A DNA stretch of 5,320 nucleotides from Candidatus Methanosuratincola sp. (GCA_029907755.1 JARYLH010000097.1:1-5320); one strand, 5' to 3'. Counted from the stretch's first letter, positions 1 to 5,320 are shown. Notes: generated by a model not told the origin, from the letters alone. Numbers and translations are program-made.

Positions 1-1268
1 ACGATGTTGAAAAACGGAAATGCCCCGTTCAGAATTACAAGAGTTGCACCCGTTGCCCTGTCTGCAGCATCATGAGTGGCGTAGGCGGAGCGGGAACGCT
101 TTCCAGCGGGCTTCTTAATCTTAGACCAGACATAGGCGGCGATCTGACCGAGTTCACTAATGATGAAAAGGAAGCCTGGGATTTAGTGAACTATGTGGAC
201 TCAATATTTGTGAAATACGGGGCTCCCACGAAGGTATACAGCGGCGATGTTGATGAGGCAGTAAACCTCCAACGCAGAGCCGCCTCAGTAGGTATTAAGT
301 TCCTTCCAATTACGCAGCGGCACATGGGCAGCGATGGCGCACCTAGGGTAATCAACAACTTCAAAGCCGACCTCGAAAGTAAAGGGGTAAGGTTTCTTTT
401 GGGTACGCATGTCAAAGACGTAAAGCCAGGCAAGGTTATCCTTGATGATGGAGCCGAGATTACCGGGAAATACGTGCTCCTGGCCCCTGGAAGGGTTGGC
501 GCCAACTGGGCAGCTGAAATAGCCAAAAAACTTTCGATACCCGCAAAACATGAGCCTATTGATATCGGCGTCAGGGTGGAGGTCCCGGCTTTCGTAATGG
601 AGCCTATAATCCAAGTTAACCGCGACCCCAAGTTCCATATTTACACAGATACCTATGATGACTTTGTAAGGACATTCTGCGTGAATCACCAGGGGTATGT
701 GGTAAAAGAGGTCTACGATGGATTTGTAGGGGTAAATGGGCACTCGATGACTGAGACGCTCTCGGAAAACAGCAATTTTGCGTTTCTTGTTAGGGTGGTT
801 CTAACAGAGCCTGTTGAGGATACGACTGCCTACGGTCGCTCAGTAGTTCAGCAGGCCACTATACTTGGCGGCGGTGAACCCCTAATTCAGCGACTCGGCG
901 ATCTGCGGATGGGGAGACGATCTACGTGGACTCGAATTTCCCACAGCCAGATAAAGCCCACGCTGCACTCTGCTACGCCCGGGGACATAGCGATGGCGAT
1001 GCCACATAGGATAGTGTCAGATATCATTGAAGGCCTTGAAAAGCTGGACGAGATAATTCCTGGAGTTGCCAGTTCCTCAACACTTCTTTATGCACCTGAA
1101 ATCAAGTTCTCTGCCAATAAATTCCAGGTGAACAAGGATCTAGAGACTACTGTGGAAAACCTCTTCGCCGCTGGGGACGGCGTGGGACTGTCCCGAGGGA
1201 TAGTCGGGGCAGCAGCTAATGGCATATTGGCTGGCAGGGGGATTTTAAAGAAAGCATCCCTGCTTTAA
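1..1268 (+). CDS. FAD-dependent dehydrogenase (COG2509-like), 5'-partial
   Basis: Probable NAD(P)/FAD-dependent oxidoreductase of the uncharacterised COG2509 type; substrate unknown, probably cytosolic. The frame is open to the left edge (first full codon at base 3), giving 421 visible residues. The ATG at 72 is internal: the codons before it encode a cysteine cluster, C-x7-C-x2-C-x2-C at visible residues 7, 15, 18 and 21, running straight into the family's glycine-rich GVGGAG segment (residues 26-31). Later family-like blocks are LLAPGR (about 159-164), PIDIGVRVEVP (about 185-195), TFC...VNGHS (about 224-248) and a C-terminal FAD-contact segment, LFAAGDGVGLSRGIVGAA (387-404). The N-terminal dinucleotide-binding GxGxxG is absent, so some tens of residues probably lie upstream. 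The cysteines could hold an Fe-S cluster or zinc (inference). The usual SDGK after GGAG reads SSGL here. The family call is from remembered motifs; the exact reaction is not known. Confidence 0.85.
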   Translation, partial: DVEKRKCPVQNYKSCTRCPVCSIMSGVGGAGTLSSGLLNLRPDIGGDLTEFTNDEKEAWDLVNYVDSIFVKYGAPTKVYSGDVDEAVNLQRRAASVGIKFLPITQRHMGSDGAPRVINNFKADLESKGVRFLLGTHVKDVKPGKVILDDGAEITGKYVLLAPGRVGANWAAEIAKKLSIPAKHEPIDIGVRVEVPAFVMEPIIQVNRDPKFHIYTDTYDDFVRTFCVNHQGYVVKEVYDGFVGVNGHSMTETLSENSNFAFLVRVVLTEPVEDTTAYGRSVVQQATILGGGEPLIQRLGDLRMGRRSTWTRISHSQIKPTLHSATPGDIAMAMPHRIVSDIIEGLEKLDEIIPGVASSSTLLYAPEIKFSANKFQVNKDLETTVENLFAAGDGVGLSRGIVGAAANGILAGRGILKKASLL

Positions 1269-1286
1269 TACATTTTTCCCCGATAA

Positions 1287-1296
1287 AGTTATATGC
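1287..1296 (+). promoter_or_regulatory. TATA-like box upstream of DUF4013 gene
   Basis: The AT-rich gap between the flavoprotein stop and the DUF4013 start contains AGTTATATGC, a TATA-like element. An archaeal start site about 25 bases downstream would fall near 1316-1320, leaving a leader of only about 6-10 bases before the GTG at 1326. This suggests the membrane protein gene has its own promoter and is translated from a very short leader or none. Consensus match and spacing only. Confidence 0.4.
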
Positions 1297-1325
1297 TTGT
1301 TTATTTTTATTACAAATGATGTATC

Positions 1326-2042
1326 GTGTTGGATCTAGGTAAGAACTTAAGCGACGCTTTTCAGTATGCACAGAAGCTCTTCAGCGACCTTGGACGTCTA
1401 TTGATCCTTGTAATTCTCAGTATAATACCAATCCTGAATTTCATAATGGTTGGCTACGCCGCAAAAGTTGCCCGCGAGAGCCCGGATGGCAACACTCCTC
1501 CTCCGCTTACAGGGTACGCGTCATTGTTCATCGAAGGTCTCAAGGTAGTCGTTGTAGGGATAATATACATGATTATTCCACTGATTCTGATTGGGCCTTC
1601 AATAATAGGCTTCATTTCGATCCCAATGATCCCGGGAGCCCCTAGACTATTCGTAGGGGGTGTCGCTTTGATCACTTTCTTTGCGGGGCTGATATTGGCA
1701 ATCCTTGCGAGCATAGTTTTCTATATGGGAATAATGAACATGATCAAGAAGAATAGCTTCAGCAAAGCATTTGCGTTCGGCGAGATCTTGGAGACAATAG
1801 GGAATGTTGGCTGGGGCATGTACATACTTTGGATCATTGCACTGGTCGTAATACTAGCAATTGTGGGGCTAATCTCGGCAATACCGATCGTAGGCTGGCT
1901 AATCTCCTTGATCATATCGCCTGTAGTCAGCGTATTGATCTTCAGGTCTGCTGCCCTCGTGTACTCTGCTGGCAGATCCCTTTCCAGTAGTGAAGGATCC
2001 GCAGCGGTTCCGCCTCCGCCTGCACCGCCCGCCGCACAGTGA
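1326..2042 (+). CDS. DUF4013 domain multi-pass membrane protein
   Basis: A 238-residue integral membrane protein resembling the DUF4013 family, which is common in archaea and has no established function. Hydrophobic segments lie at about residues 25-46, 72-102, 107-139 and 165-213; the second and last are long enough for two passes or a re-entrant turn each. The loop at residues 51-72 (ESPDGNTPPPLTGYASLFIEG) matches the family pattern in which a short Pro/Gly-rich stretch precedes a 'GLKVVVVGIIY' helix. No signal peptide is evident. The tail after about residue 217 is Ser-rich, then Pro/Ala-rich (PPPPAPPAAQ), and is probably disordered. The start is GTG at 1326, since an in-frame stop at 1317 closes off anything earlier; TTG at 1329 is the only close alternative. 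There is no clear Shine-Dalgarno site. It is flanked by a TATA-like box and a terminator-like hairpin, so it is probably monocistronic. Confidence 0.85.
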   Translation: MLDLGKNLSDAFQYAQKLFSDLGRLLILVILSIIPILNFIMVGYAAKVARESPDGNTPPPLTGYASLFIEGLKVVVVGIIYMIIPLILIGPSIIGFISIPMIPGAPRLFVGGVALITFFAGLILAILASIVFYMGIMNMIKKNSFSKAFAFGEILETIGNVGWGMYILWIIALVVILAIVGLISAIPIVGWLISLIISPVVSVLIFRSAALVYSAGRSLSSSEGSAAVPPPPAPPAAQ

Positions 2043-2093
2043 CTTCCTCGCAACTCTGCATTGCACGGATTCAGCCGAACCCGGATTAGGATT

Positions 2094-2129
2094 CGGAAAA
2101 TTCAAATTTTTTATTTTTCCGGTGTTTTT
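2094..2129 (+). terminator. Hairpin plus T-tract, probable terminator of DUF4013 gene
   Basis: CGGAAAA (2094-2100) and TTTTCCG (2115-2121) are perfect inverted repeats with a 14-base AT-rich loop, followed by GTGTTTTT to 2129. The loop itself contains a run of six Ts. Archaeal RNA polymerase stops at T-rich tracts, so this is a plausible end for the DUF4013 transcript, about 50 bases after its stop codon. It abuts the 3' end of the oppositely oriented tRNA gene and would keep plus-strand transcription out of it. The stem is weak in GC, so the T-tracts may matter more than the hairpin. Confidence 0.5.
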
Positions 2130-2206
2130 GGTGGGGCTGCCCGGATTTGAACCGGGGTCACCAGGGCCCGAGCCTGACAGTCTAGACCAAGCTAGCCTAC
2201 AGCCCC
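2129..2206 (-). tRNA. tRNA-Pro (anticodon CGG), CCA encoded
   Basis: Read on the minus strand from 2206, the acceptor stem GGGGCTG pairs perfectly with CAGCCCC (2139-2133). The T-arm is CCCGG-TTCAAAT-CCGGG, the archaeal-style loop. The anticodon stem TCAGG/CCTGG (one G-U pair) closes a seven-base loop, CTCGGGC, with anticodon CGG at 2170-2168 and G at position 37, as expected for proline tRNA. The discriminator is A (2132) and CCA is encoded (2131-2129). The variable loop is TGAC. The D-arm is irregular: GGCT pairs with AG-A-CT only if one A is bulged and one G-U pair is allowed, and A21 has no clear counterpart. It decodes CCG, a codon used in this window. No intron is apparent. An Asp reading from the nearby GTC fails because no stem closes around it. 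Confidence 0.88.
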
Positions 2207-2234
2207 TTAGGGAAATAAATGAAAGTAGTGCCCT

Positions 2235-2242
2235 CTTTATAC
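2235..2242 (-). promoter_or_regulatory. TATA-like box for tRNA-Pro
   Basis: On the minus strand this reads GTATAAAG, centred about 32 bases upstream of the mature tRNA 5' end. A start site about 26 bases downstream would fall near 2212, a few bases before the tRNA, as is usual for a short 5' leader removed by RNase P. A second AT-rich element, TATAAAAAAG (2251-2242), lies directly behind it. Assigned by consensus and spacing only. Confidence 0.45.
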
Positions 2243-2243
2243 T

Positions 2244-2252
2244 TTTTTATAG
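2244..2252 (+). promoter_or_regulatory. TATA-like box for the HTH regulator
   Basis: TTTTTATAG on the plus strand would place a start site near 2274, giving a leader of about 25 bases to the GTG at 2299. That leader contains GGTG at 2289-2292, six bases before the start codon and complementary to the 16S rRNA tail, which supports 2299 as the start. The box overlaps the TATA-like elements of the divergent tRNA gene, so the two transcription units may compete for or share TBP binding. An alternative element is ATAAAT at 2275-2280. Confidence 0.35.
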
Positions 2253-2298
2253 AAATCGTTTTTTACCGCCAGTCATAAATCTTCTGCCGGTGTAATGG

Positions 2299-3003
2299 GT
2301 GGAAGCCGCCAAAGAGCTGCTCATGAAACGAATTATAGGGGAAATTATTCTCTCCAACGAGCCTGGGGAGATCATGCGGCGCTGGAGGGAGATCTTCGGA
2401 ATAACCCAGCTTGAGATCGCAGAAAAAATGGGGATCTCACCATCGGTTATTAGCGATTACGAAGGGGGAAGGCGGCATTCCCCCGGCGCGACCTTCATAA
2501 AGAAGTTTGTAACTGGGATGGTCGACATTGATACTGCGCACGGGTCGAGGATCCTCAAGCAATTTTCTTCAATCATTAGGACCACTTCCGACGCAATCCT
2601 AGATCTCTATGAGTTCCCATCCCCTTTTTCCTTGGCCGAAGTCGCCAAGGCTATCGACGGGGAGTTTCTTGCATGTGAAGCATATTCTGAAAAGAAAATC
2701 CTAGGATACACTGTCGTCGACAGCATCAAAGCCATTCTCTCGATGTCTGGAGCAGATTTCTATCAACTTATGGGATCCACGGCTGAAAGAGCGCTCATCT
2801 TTACAAAGACCTCCACCGGGAGATCCCCTATGGTGGCCGTTCGGGTCACTCCATTAAAACCCGCTGCTATAGTTCTTCATGGTGTCACAAGACTCGACAG
2901 AATCGCCGTTGCCCTCGCAAAGGCAGAGGACATTCCGCTGATAATTTCTAAGAAAACCAGCGTAGATGACCTTGTGAAGGCACTGCATCAGCTACACTCA
3001 TGA
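2299..3003 (+). CDS. HTH transcriptional regulator (COG1709-like), mevalonate locus
   Basis: A 234-residue archaeal DNA-binding protein. Residues about 24-62 form an XRE/Cro-type helix-turn-helix: TQLEIAEKMG is the first helix of the motif and SPSVISDYEGGRR the recognition helix, followed by the family-like HSPG...IKKFV. Residues about 105-230 form a conserved C-terminal domain with GYTVVDSIKAIL (136-147), GSTAERALIF (159-168), GRSPMVAVRV (174-183) and LKPAAIVLHG (186-195). Its last part, a predicted strand-helix-strand ending in IPLIIS, looks like a small ligand-sensing fold (inference). The GTG start is the most upstream possible (in-frame TAA at 2293) and has GGTG six bases before it; ATG 2323 is the alternative and would lose eight residues. 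It lies 86 bases upstream of HMG-CoA synthase, the usual place for this family, so it probably controls that operon. The effector is unknown. Confidence 0.88.
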   Translation: MEAAKELLMKRIIGEIILSNEPGEIMRRWREIFGITQLEIAEKMGISPSVISDYEGGRRHSPGATFIKKFVTGMVDIDTAHGSRILKQFSSIIRTTSDAILDLYEFPSPFSLAEVAKAIDGEFLACEAYSEKKILGYTVVDSIKAILSMSGADFYQLMGSTAERALIFTKTSTGRSPMVAVRVTPLKPAAIVLHGVTRLDRIAVALAKAEDIPLIISKKTSVDDLVKALHQLHS

Positions 3004-3014
3004 TTCGTTAAAAG

Positions 3015-3041
3015 TCGATTTTATAGTAAGGCAAAAATCGA
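3015..3041. promoter_or_regulatory. Inverted repeat, candidate operator upstream of HMG-CoA synthase
   Basis: TCGATTTT (3015-3022) and AAAATCGA (3034-3041) are perfect inverted half-sites with an 11-base spacer. The spacer and left arm contain TTTATAG (3020-3026), a possible TATA box, and a second TATA candidate begins six bases after the right arm. A dimeric HTH protein bound here would cover promoter elements. The neighbouring regulator gene makes autoregulation or operon control plausible. An 8-bp repeat of this kind can occur by chance, and a transcript hairpin is an alternative reading. Confidence 0.35.
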
Positions 3042-3046
3042 AGTCC

Positions 3047-3054
3047 TAATATAC
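3047..3054 (+). promoter_or_regulatory. TATA-like box for the HMG-CoA synthase-thiolase operon
   Basis: TAATATAC lies 36-43 bases before the HMG-CoA synthase ATG. A start site about 26 bases downstream would fall near 3077 and give a leader of about 13 bases. The purine-rich AAAAATCGAAG just upstream could serve as a TFB-recognition element. No strong Shine-Dalgarno site precedes the ATG. TTTATAG at 3020-3026 is a competing candidate that would give a longer leader. Confidence 0.4.
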
Positions 3055-3089
3055 TTGGGCGTAAAAAGGTTCTAGGCACGTGGTAGCTT

Positions 3090-4154
3090 ATGCGCCCAGT
3101 CATAGACGCTGTCATAACGGGATGGGGATCCTACATACCAAGGTACCGAGTTGCAGCAGAAGAGATCGCAAAGGTATGGGGGAAGTCCGCGAAGCACTTC
3201 AAGGAAGATCTTCTCATCGATGAGAAAGCAGTGGCCGGGCTAGACGAAGACGTTGCTACAATCGCTGTAGAGGCTGCAAATAATGCCGTAAGGAGGGCTG
3301 GAGTTGCGCCCAATGAATTGGGCGCGCTATTTGTGGGCTCTGAATCGAAGCCCTATGCCGTTAAACCTACTGGCACAATTGTCGCTGAGGCAATTGGAGC
3401 TACACCTAGGCTCCTTTCGGCAGATCTTGAATTTGCCTGCAAGGCAGGCACTGAAGCCCTTCAATGCTGCATCGGATTAGTGGGTTCCGGCATGATAAAT
3501 TATGGGATGGCTATTGGAGCGGACACTGCACAGGGCGCTCCTGCCGATGCGTTGGAATTCTCTGCGGGTTGCGGGGGCACTGCCATAATCATGGGCCGCG
3601 GCGACAAAGTGACCGACCCCGTTGCTAAATTAGAGGCGTCAGTCTCCTTTGTAACAGACACTCCTGATTTCTGGAGGCGCCCAAAAAAAGACTATCCATC
3701 TCACGCCGAAGCCTTCACCGGAGAACCGGCCTATTTCCAACACATAATATCTGCTGGGAGAATGTTGATGGAGGAGCTGTCTCTACGACCAGAGGATTTC
3801 GCTTACGCGGTTTTCCATCAGCCTAACGGTAAGTTTCCAATTAGGGCTGCGAAGATACTGGGGTTCAAAAAAGAGCAGATTGAGGCTGGCTTTTTAGTTC
3901 CATATATCGGAAACCTTTACGCGGGGTCTTCAGTGACAGGTCTATCGGCAGTCCTTGATGTGGCGAAGCCAGGTGAGCGTATCTTCTTGGCGAGTTTCGG
4001 CTCTGGCGCAGGGAGCGACGCCTTTAGCTTCACTGTATGCGAGGGGATAGTCTCGAGACGTGATAAAGCCCCCCGTATTGCAGATTACATAAGTCGGAAG
4101 AAGAACCTCGAATATGCAATATATGCAAAGATGAGGCGAAAGATCGTCGTGTAG
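3090..4154 (+). CDS. Hydroxymethylglutaryl-CoA synthase (archaeal type)
   Basis: Condenses acetyl-CoA with acetoacetyl-CoA to form HMG-CoA, the committed entry to the mevalonate pathway for archaeal membrane lipids; cytosolic. The 354 residues match the usual archaeal length of about 350 and the fold is of the thiolase superfamily. The catalytic triad is visible: Glu85 in GSESKPYAVKPT, the acyl-carrying Cys117 in LEFACKAGT, and His243 in VFHQPNGKFP. Other family blocks are GWGSYIPRYR at the N-terminus, FSAGCGGTAIIMG (157-169), DFWRRPKKDYPSH (193-205) followed by FTGEPAYF, GNLYAGSS (274-281) and ASFGSGAGSDAF (301-312). The ATG at 3090 places the conserved N-terminal strand where expected. The stop codon overlaps the thiolase ribosome-binding site and the intergenic gap is 12 bases, so the two are co-transcribed. 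It appears complete and active. It is functionally equivalent to bacterial MvaS and eukaryotic HMGCS. Confidence 0.97.
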   Translation: MRPVIDAVITGWGSYIPRYRVAAEEIAKVWGKSAKHFKEDLLIDEKAVAGLDEDVATIAVEAANNAVRRAGVAPNELGALFVGSESKPYAVKPTGTIVAEAIGATPRLLSADLEFACKAGTEALQCCIGLVGSGMINYGMAIGADTAQGAPADALEFSAGCGGTAIIMGRGDKVTDPVAKLEASVSFVTDTPDFWRRPKKDYPSHAEAFTGEPAYFQHIISAGRMLMEELSLRPEDFAYAVFHQPNGKFPIRAAKILGFKKEQIEAGFLVPYIGNLYAGSSVTGLSAVLDVAKPGERIFLASFGSGAGSDAFSFTVCEGIVSRRDKAPRIADYISRKKNLEYAIYAKMRRKIVV

Positions 4155-4159
4155 GAGGG
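4154..4159 (+). promoter_or_regulatory. Ribosome binding site of the thiolase
   Basis: GGAGGG begins at the last base of the HMG-CoA synthase TAG stop and ends seven bases before the ATG at 4167. This is the strongest Shine-Dalgarno match in the window. It fixes the thiolase start and implies translational coupling to the upstream gene. Confidence 0.85.
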
Positions 4160-4166
4160 CCAAACG

Positions 4167-5320
4167 ATGCGTAAAGTAGCCATAATCGGAACAGGTATGA
4201 CGAAGGTTGACAAACATTGGAAGAAGTCGCTGAAAGAGCTGTTCGGAGATGCCGGAATTGCGGCATTAAACCAAACGGACTCCCCTGCAATTGATGCTTT
4301 GATAGTTGGCAACATGTGTGCATCAGACCTGTCTGATCAGAACAACATCGGGGCTCTCCTATCCGACTACCTCGGTTTTATCCCCAATACTGCCTATCGC
4401 GTGGAGGCAGCCTGCGGCTCAGGCGGCGCAGCCTTCCTTGCCGCTTACTCTGCAGTTGCATCAGGCATGTATGATGTCGTAATGACTGGCGGGGTCGAAA
4501 AGTTGACAGATGGGGTGGGCGGAAATACCACGCTCTCTTTGGGTAAGGCTGCAGATGCAGAGTATGAGCTATTCTACGGCTCAAGTTTTGTTTCGTTGAA
4601 TGCGATGATAATGCGCTACTACATGAATCACTATGGCGTGCCAAGGGAGGCTTTTGCTGACTTCTCAGTTCTGATGCACAGGAATGGATCAAGGAACCCG
4701 TTCGCGCAGCTGCCTTTTGAGATAAAGCGTGAGACCGTCCTTGGTTCCGATATGATATCAGACCCGATAACCCTTTTTGACTGCGCTCCAGTTGGCGACG
4801 GGGCGGCTGCGTTAATTTTGTGCCCTCTTGAGGATGCCAAAAAATACTCAGACCAATTTATCGAAGTCGCGGGCATTTCTGGCGCAACAGACACGATCGA
4901 TATCGCCTCAAGAGAGAGTCTTTTGACCTTCAAATCGACAGTGACTGCGGCTGACCGCGCATATAGGATGGCGCACATCTCACCTGCGGATGTTGATGTT
5001 GCTGAGATCCACGACACCTTCACAATCACCGGGGTGCTTTCTTTGGAGGATCTCGGCTTCTGCGAGAGGGGTAAATTCCACAAAATGATGGCGAACGGTG
5101 CTTTTGAGCCTGGCGGGATAGTTGCGGTGAACCCGAGCGGGGGTTTAAAGTCCAGGGGACACCCTGTTGGGGCCACGGGCGCTTATCAGATCGCGGAATT
5201 ATTTCTACAGTTGACAGGAAGGGCAGGAAAGATGCAAGTCCCTGACGCATCGATAGGCTTGGCACAGAATATCGGGGGGTCGGGCTCGAGCACATACGTC
5301 ACGGTTCTGAGGAGGGTCTA
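4167..5320 (+). CDS. Acetyl-CoA C-acetyltransferase (acetoacetyl-CoA thiolase), archaeal type; cut at stop codon
   Basis: Joins two acetyl-CoA into acetoacetyl-CoA, the substrate of the HMG-CoA synthase encoded just upstream. The frame is open from ATG 4167 to the right edge: 384 codons plus the bases TA, most likely the start of a TAA or TAG stop, because LRRV is a typical end for this family. The nucleophile Cys83 lies in EAACGSGGAAF, His282 in AEIHDTFT and His332 in GGLKSRGHPVGATG. The C-terminal loop reads LAQNIGGSGSSTYV, without the second catalytic cysteine of classical bacterial thiolases. This is the SCP-x-like archaeal pattern, in which histidines serve as the base. CAPVGDGAAALIL (206-218) is another family block. 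The archaeal enzyme is known to form a channelling complex with HMG-CoA synthase held by a DUF35 protein; that gene is expected next, outside the window. A ketoacyl-CoA thiolase with another substrate cannot be excluded, but the context argues for acetoacetyl-CoA. Confidence 0.95.
   Translation, partial: MRKVAIIGTGMTKVDKHWKKSLKELFGDAGIAALNQTDSPAIDALIVGNMCASDLSDQNNIGALLSDYLGFIPNTAYRVEAACGSGGAAFLAAYSAVASGMYDVVMTGGVEKLTDGVGGNTTLSLGKAADAEYELFYGSSFVSLNAMIMRYYMNHYGVPREAFADFSVLMHRNGSRNPFAQLPFEIKRETVLGSDMISDPITLFDCAPVGDGAAALILCPLEDAKKYSDQFIEVAGISGATDTIDIASRESLLTFKSTVTAADRAYRMAHISPADVDVAEIHDTFTITGVLSLEDLGFCERGKFHKMMANGAFEPGGIVAVNPSGGLKSRGHPVGATGAYQIAELFLQLTGRAGKMQVPDASIGLAQNIGGSGSSTYVTVLRRV

Noticed and set aside
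191..743. Minus-strand open frames of about 150 codons within the flavoprotein gene
   Set aside because: Low-complexity antisense frames opposite a gene with clear conserved blocks; no start signal or family resemblance.
72..1268. ATG at 72 as the true start of the flavoprotein
   Set aside because: The frame stays open to the left edge and encodes a cysteine motif in register with the GGAG loop; the Rossmann segment would otherwise be missing.
2172..2190. tRNA-Asp reading based on a GTC triplet in the minus-strand tRNA
   Set aside because: No five-base stem closes a loop around GTC, whereas TCAGG/CCTGG closes a standard loop around CGG with G37, as in proline tRNA.
1990..2295. Open frame of 101 codons on the plus strand across the 2043-2298 gap
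   Set aside because: Its central GLPGFEPGSPGPEPDS segment is the antisense reading of a tRNA (T-arm and anticodon arm), a well-known source of false protein calls. Its start also overlaps the DUF4013 gene.
3306..3325. Perfect 9-bp inverted repeat GCGCCCAAT-GA-ATTGGGCGC
   Set aside because: It lies inside the HMG-CoA synthase reading frame and encodes ordinary residues (APNELGA). One such repeat in about 5 kb is compatible with chance, and no terminator T-tract follows.
4249..4266. Short inverted repeat ATGCCG-N6-CGGCAT early in the thiolase
   Set aside because: Six-base arms inside a coding region are expected by chance.
4631..5176. 181-codon minus-strand open frame, plus a 104-codon one at 4378-4692
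   Set aside because: Both lie antisense to the thiolase, whose plus-strand frame carries all the family motifs. The antisense translations show no recognisable domain.
1..5320. CRISPR array, insertion sequence, phage or defence genes
   Set aside because: No regularly spaced repeats, no terminal inverted repeats with a transposase, and every sizeable plus-strand frame is accounted for by housekeeping or conserved archaeal families.

Overview
The window looks like a piece of an archaeal chromosome. The evidence is a COG1709-type archaeal regulator next to an archaeal-type HMG-CoA synthase and thiolase, TATA-box-like sequences at suitable distances upstream of genes, a tRNA gene with an archaeal-style TTCAAAT T-loop, a DUF4013 membrane protein, and heavy use of AUA and AGG codons. 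I cannot fix the lineage more closely. Base composition and coding style look uniform, and I see no mobile element, CRISPR array or sign of recent transfer.

Layout, left to right. (1) Bases 1-1268 are most of a COG2509-type FAD-dependent dehydrogenase. Its N-terminal Rossmann segment lies off the left edge, and the first visible residues carry a four-cysteine cluster. (2) Bases 1326-2042 encode a DUF4013 multi-pass membrane protein with its own TATA-like box and a GTG start, followed by a hairpin plus T-tract that may terminate transcription. (3) Bases 2129-2206 on the minus strand are a tRNA-Pro(CGG) gene with an encoded CCA end and an irregular D-arm. (4) A short region with opposed TATA-like boxes (about 2235-2252) separates the tRNA from (5) a helix-turn-helix regulator at 2299-3003. 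(6) An intergenic segment with an inverted repeat and TATA candidates leads into (7) HMG-CoA synthase (3090-4154) and (8) acetoacetyl-CoA thiolase (4167 to the right edge). The thiolase is intact up to the first two bases of what is probably its stop codon.

The right half forms a functional unit. The thiolase condenses two acetyl-CoA to acetoacetyl-CoA, and HMG-CoA synthase adds a third acetyl unit to give HMG-CoA, the entry to the mevalonate pathway and archaeal isoprenoid lipids. The HTH protein is a good candidate regulator of this pair. In archaea these two enzymes usually sit with a DUF35 zinc-ribbon/OB-fold protein that scaffolds them; I expect that gene just beyond base 5320. No wholly novel system is evident. 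The points most worth a second look are the Cys cluster of the flavoprotein, the tRNA D-arm, and the candidate operator and promoter sites around the regulator.
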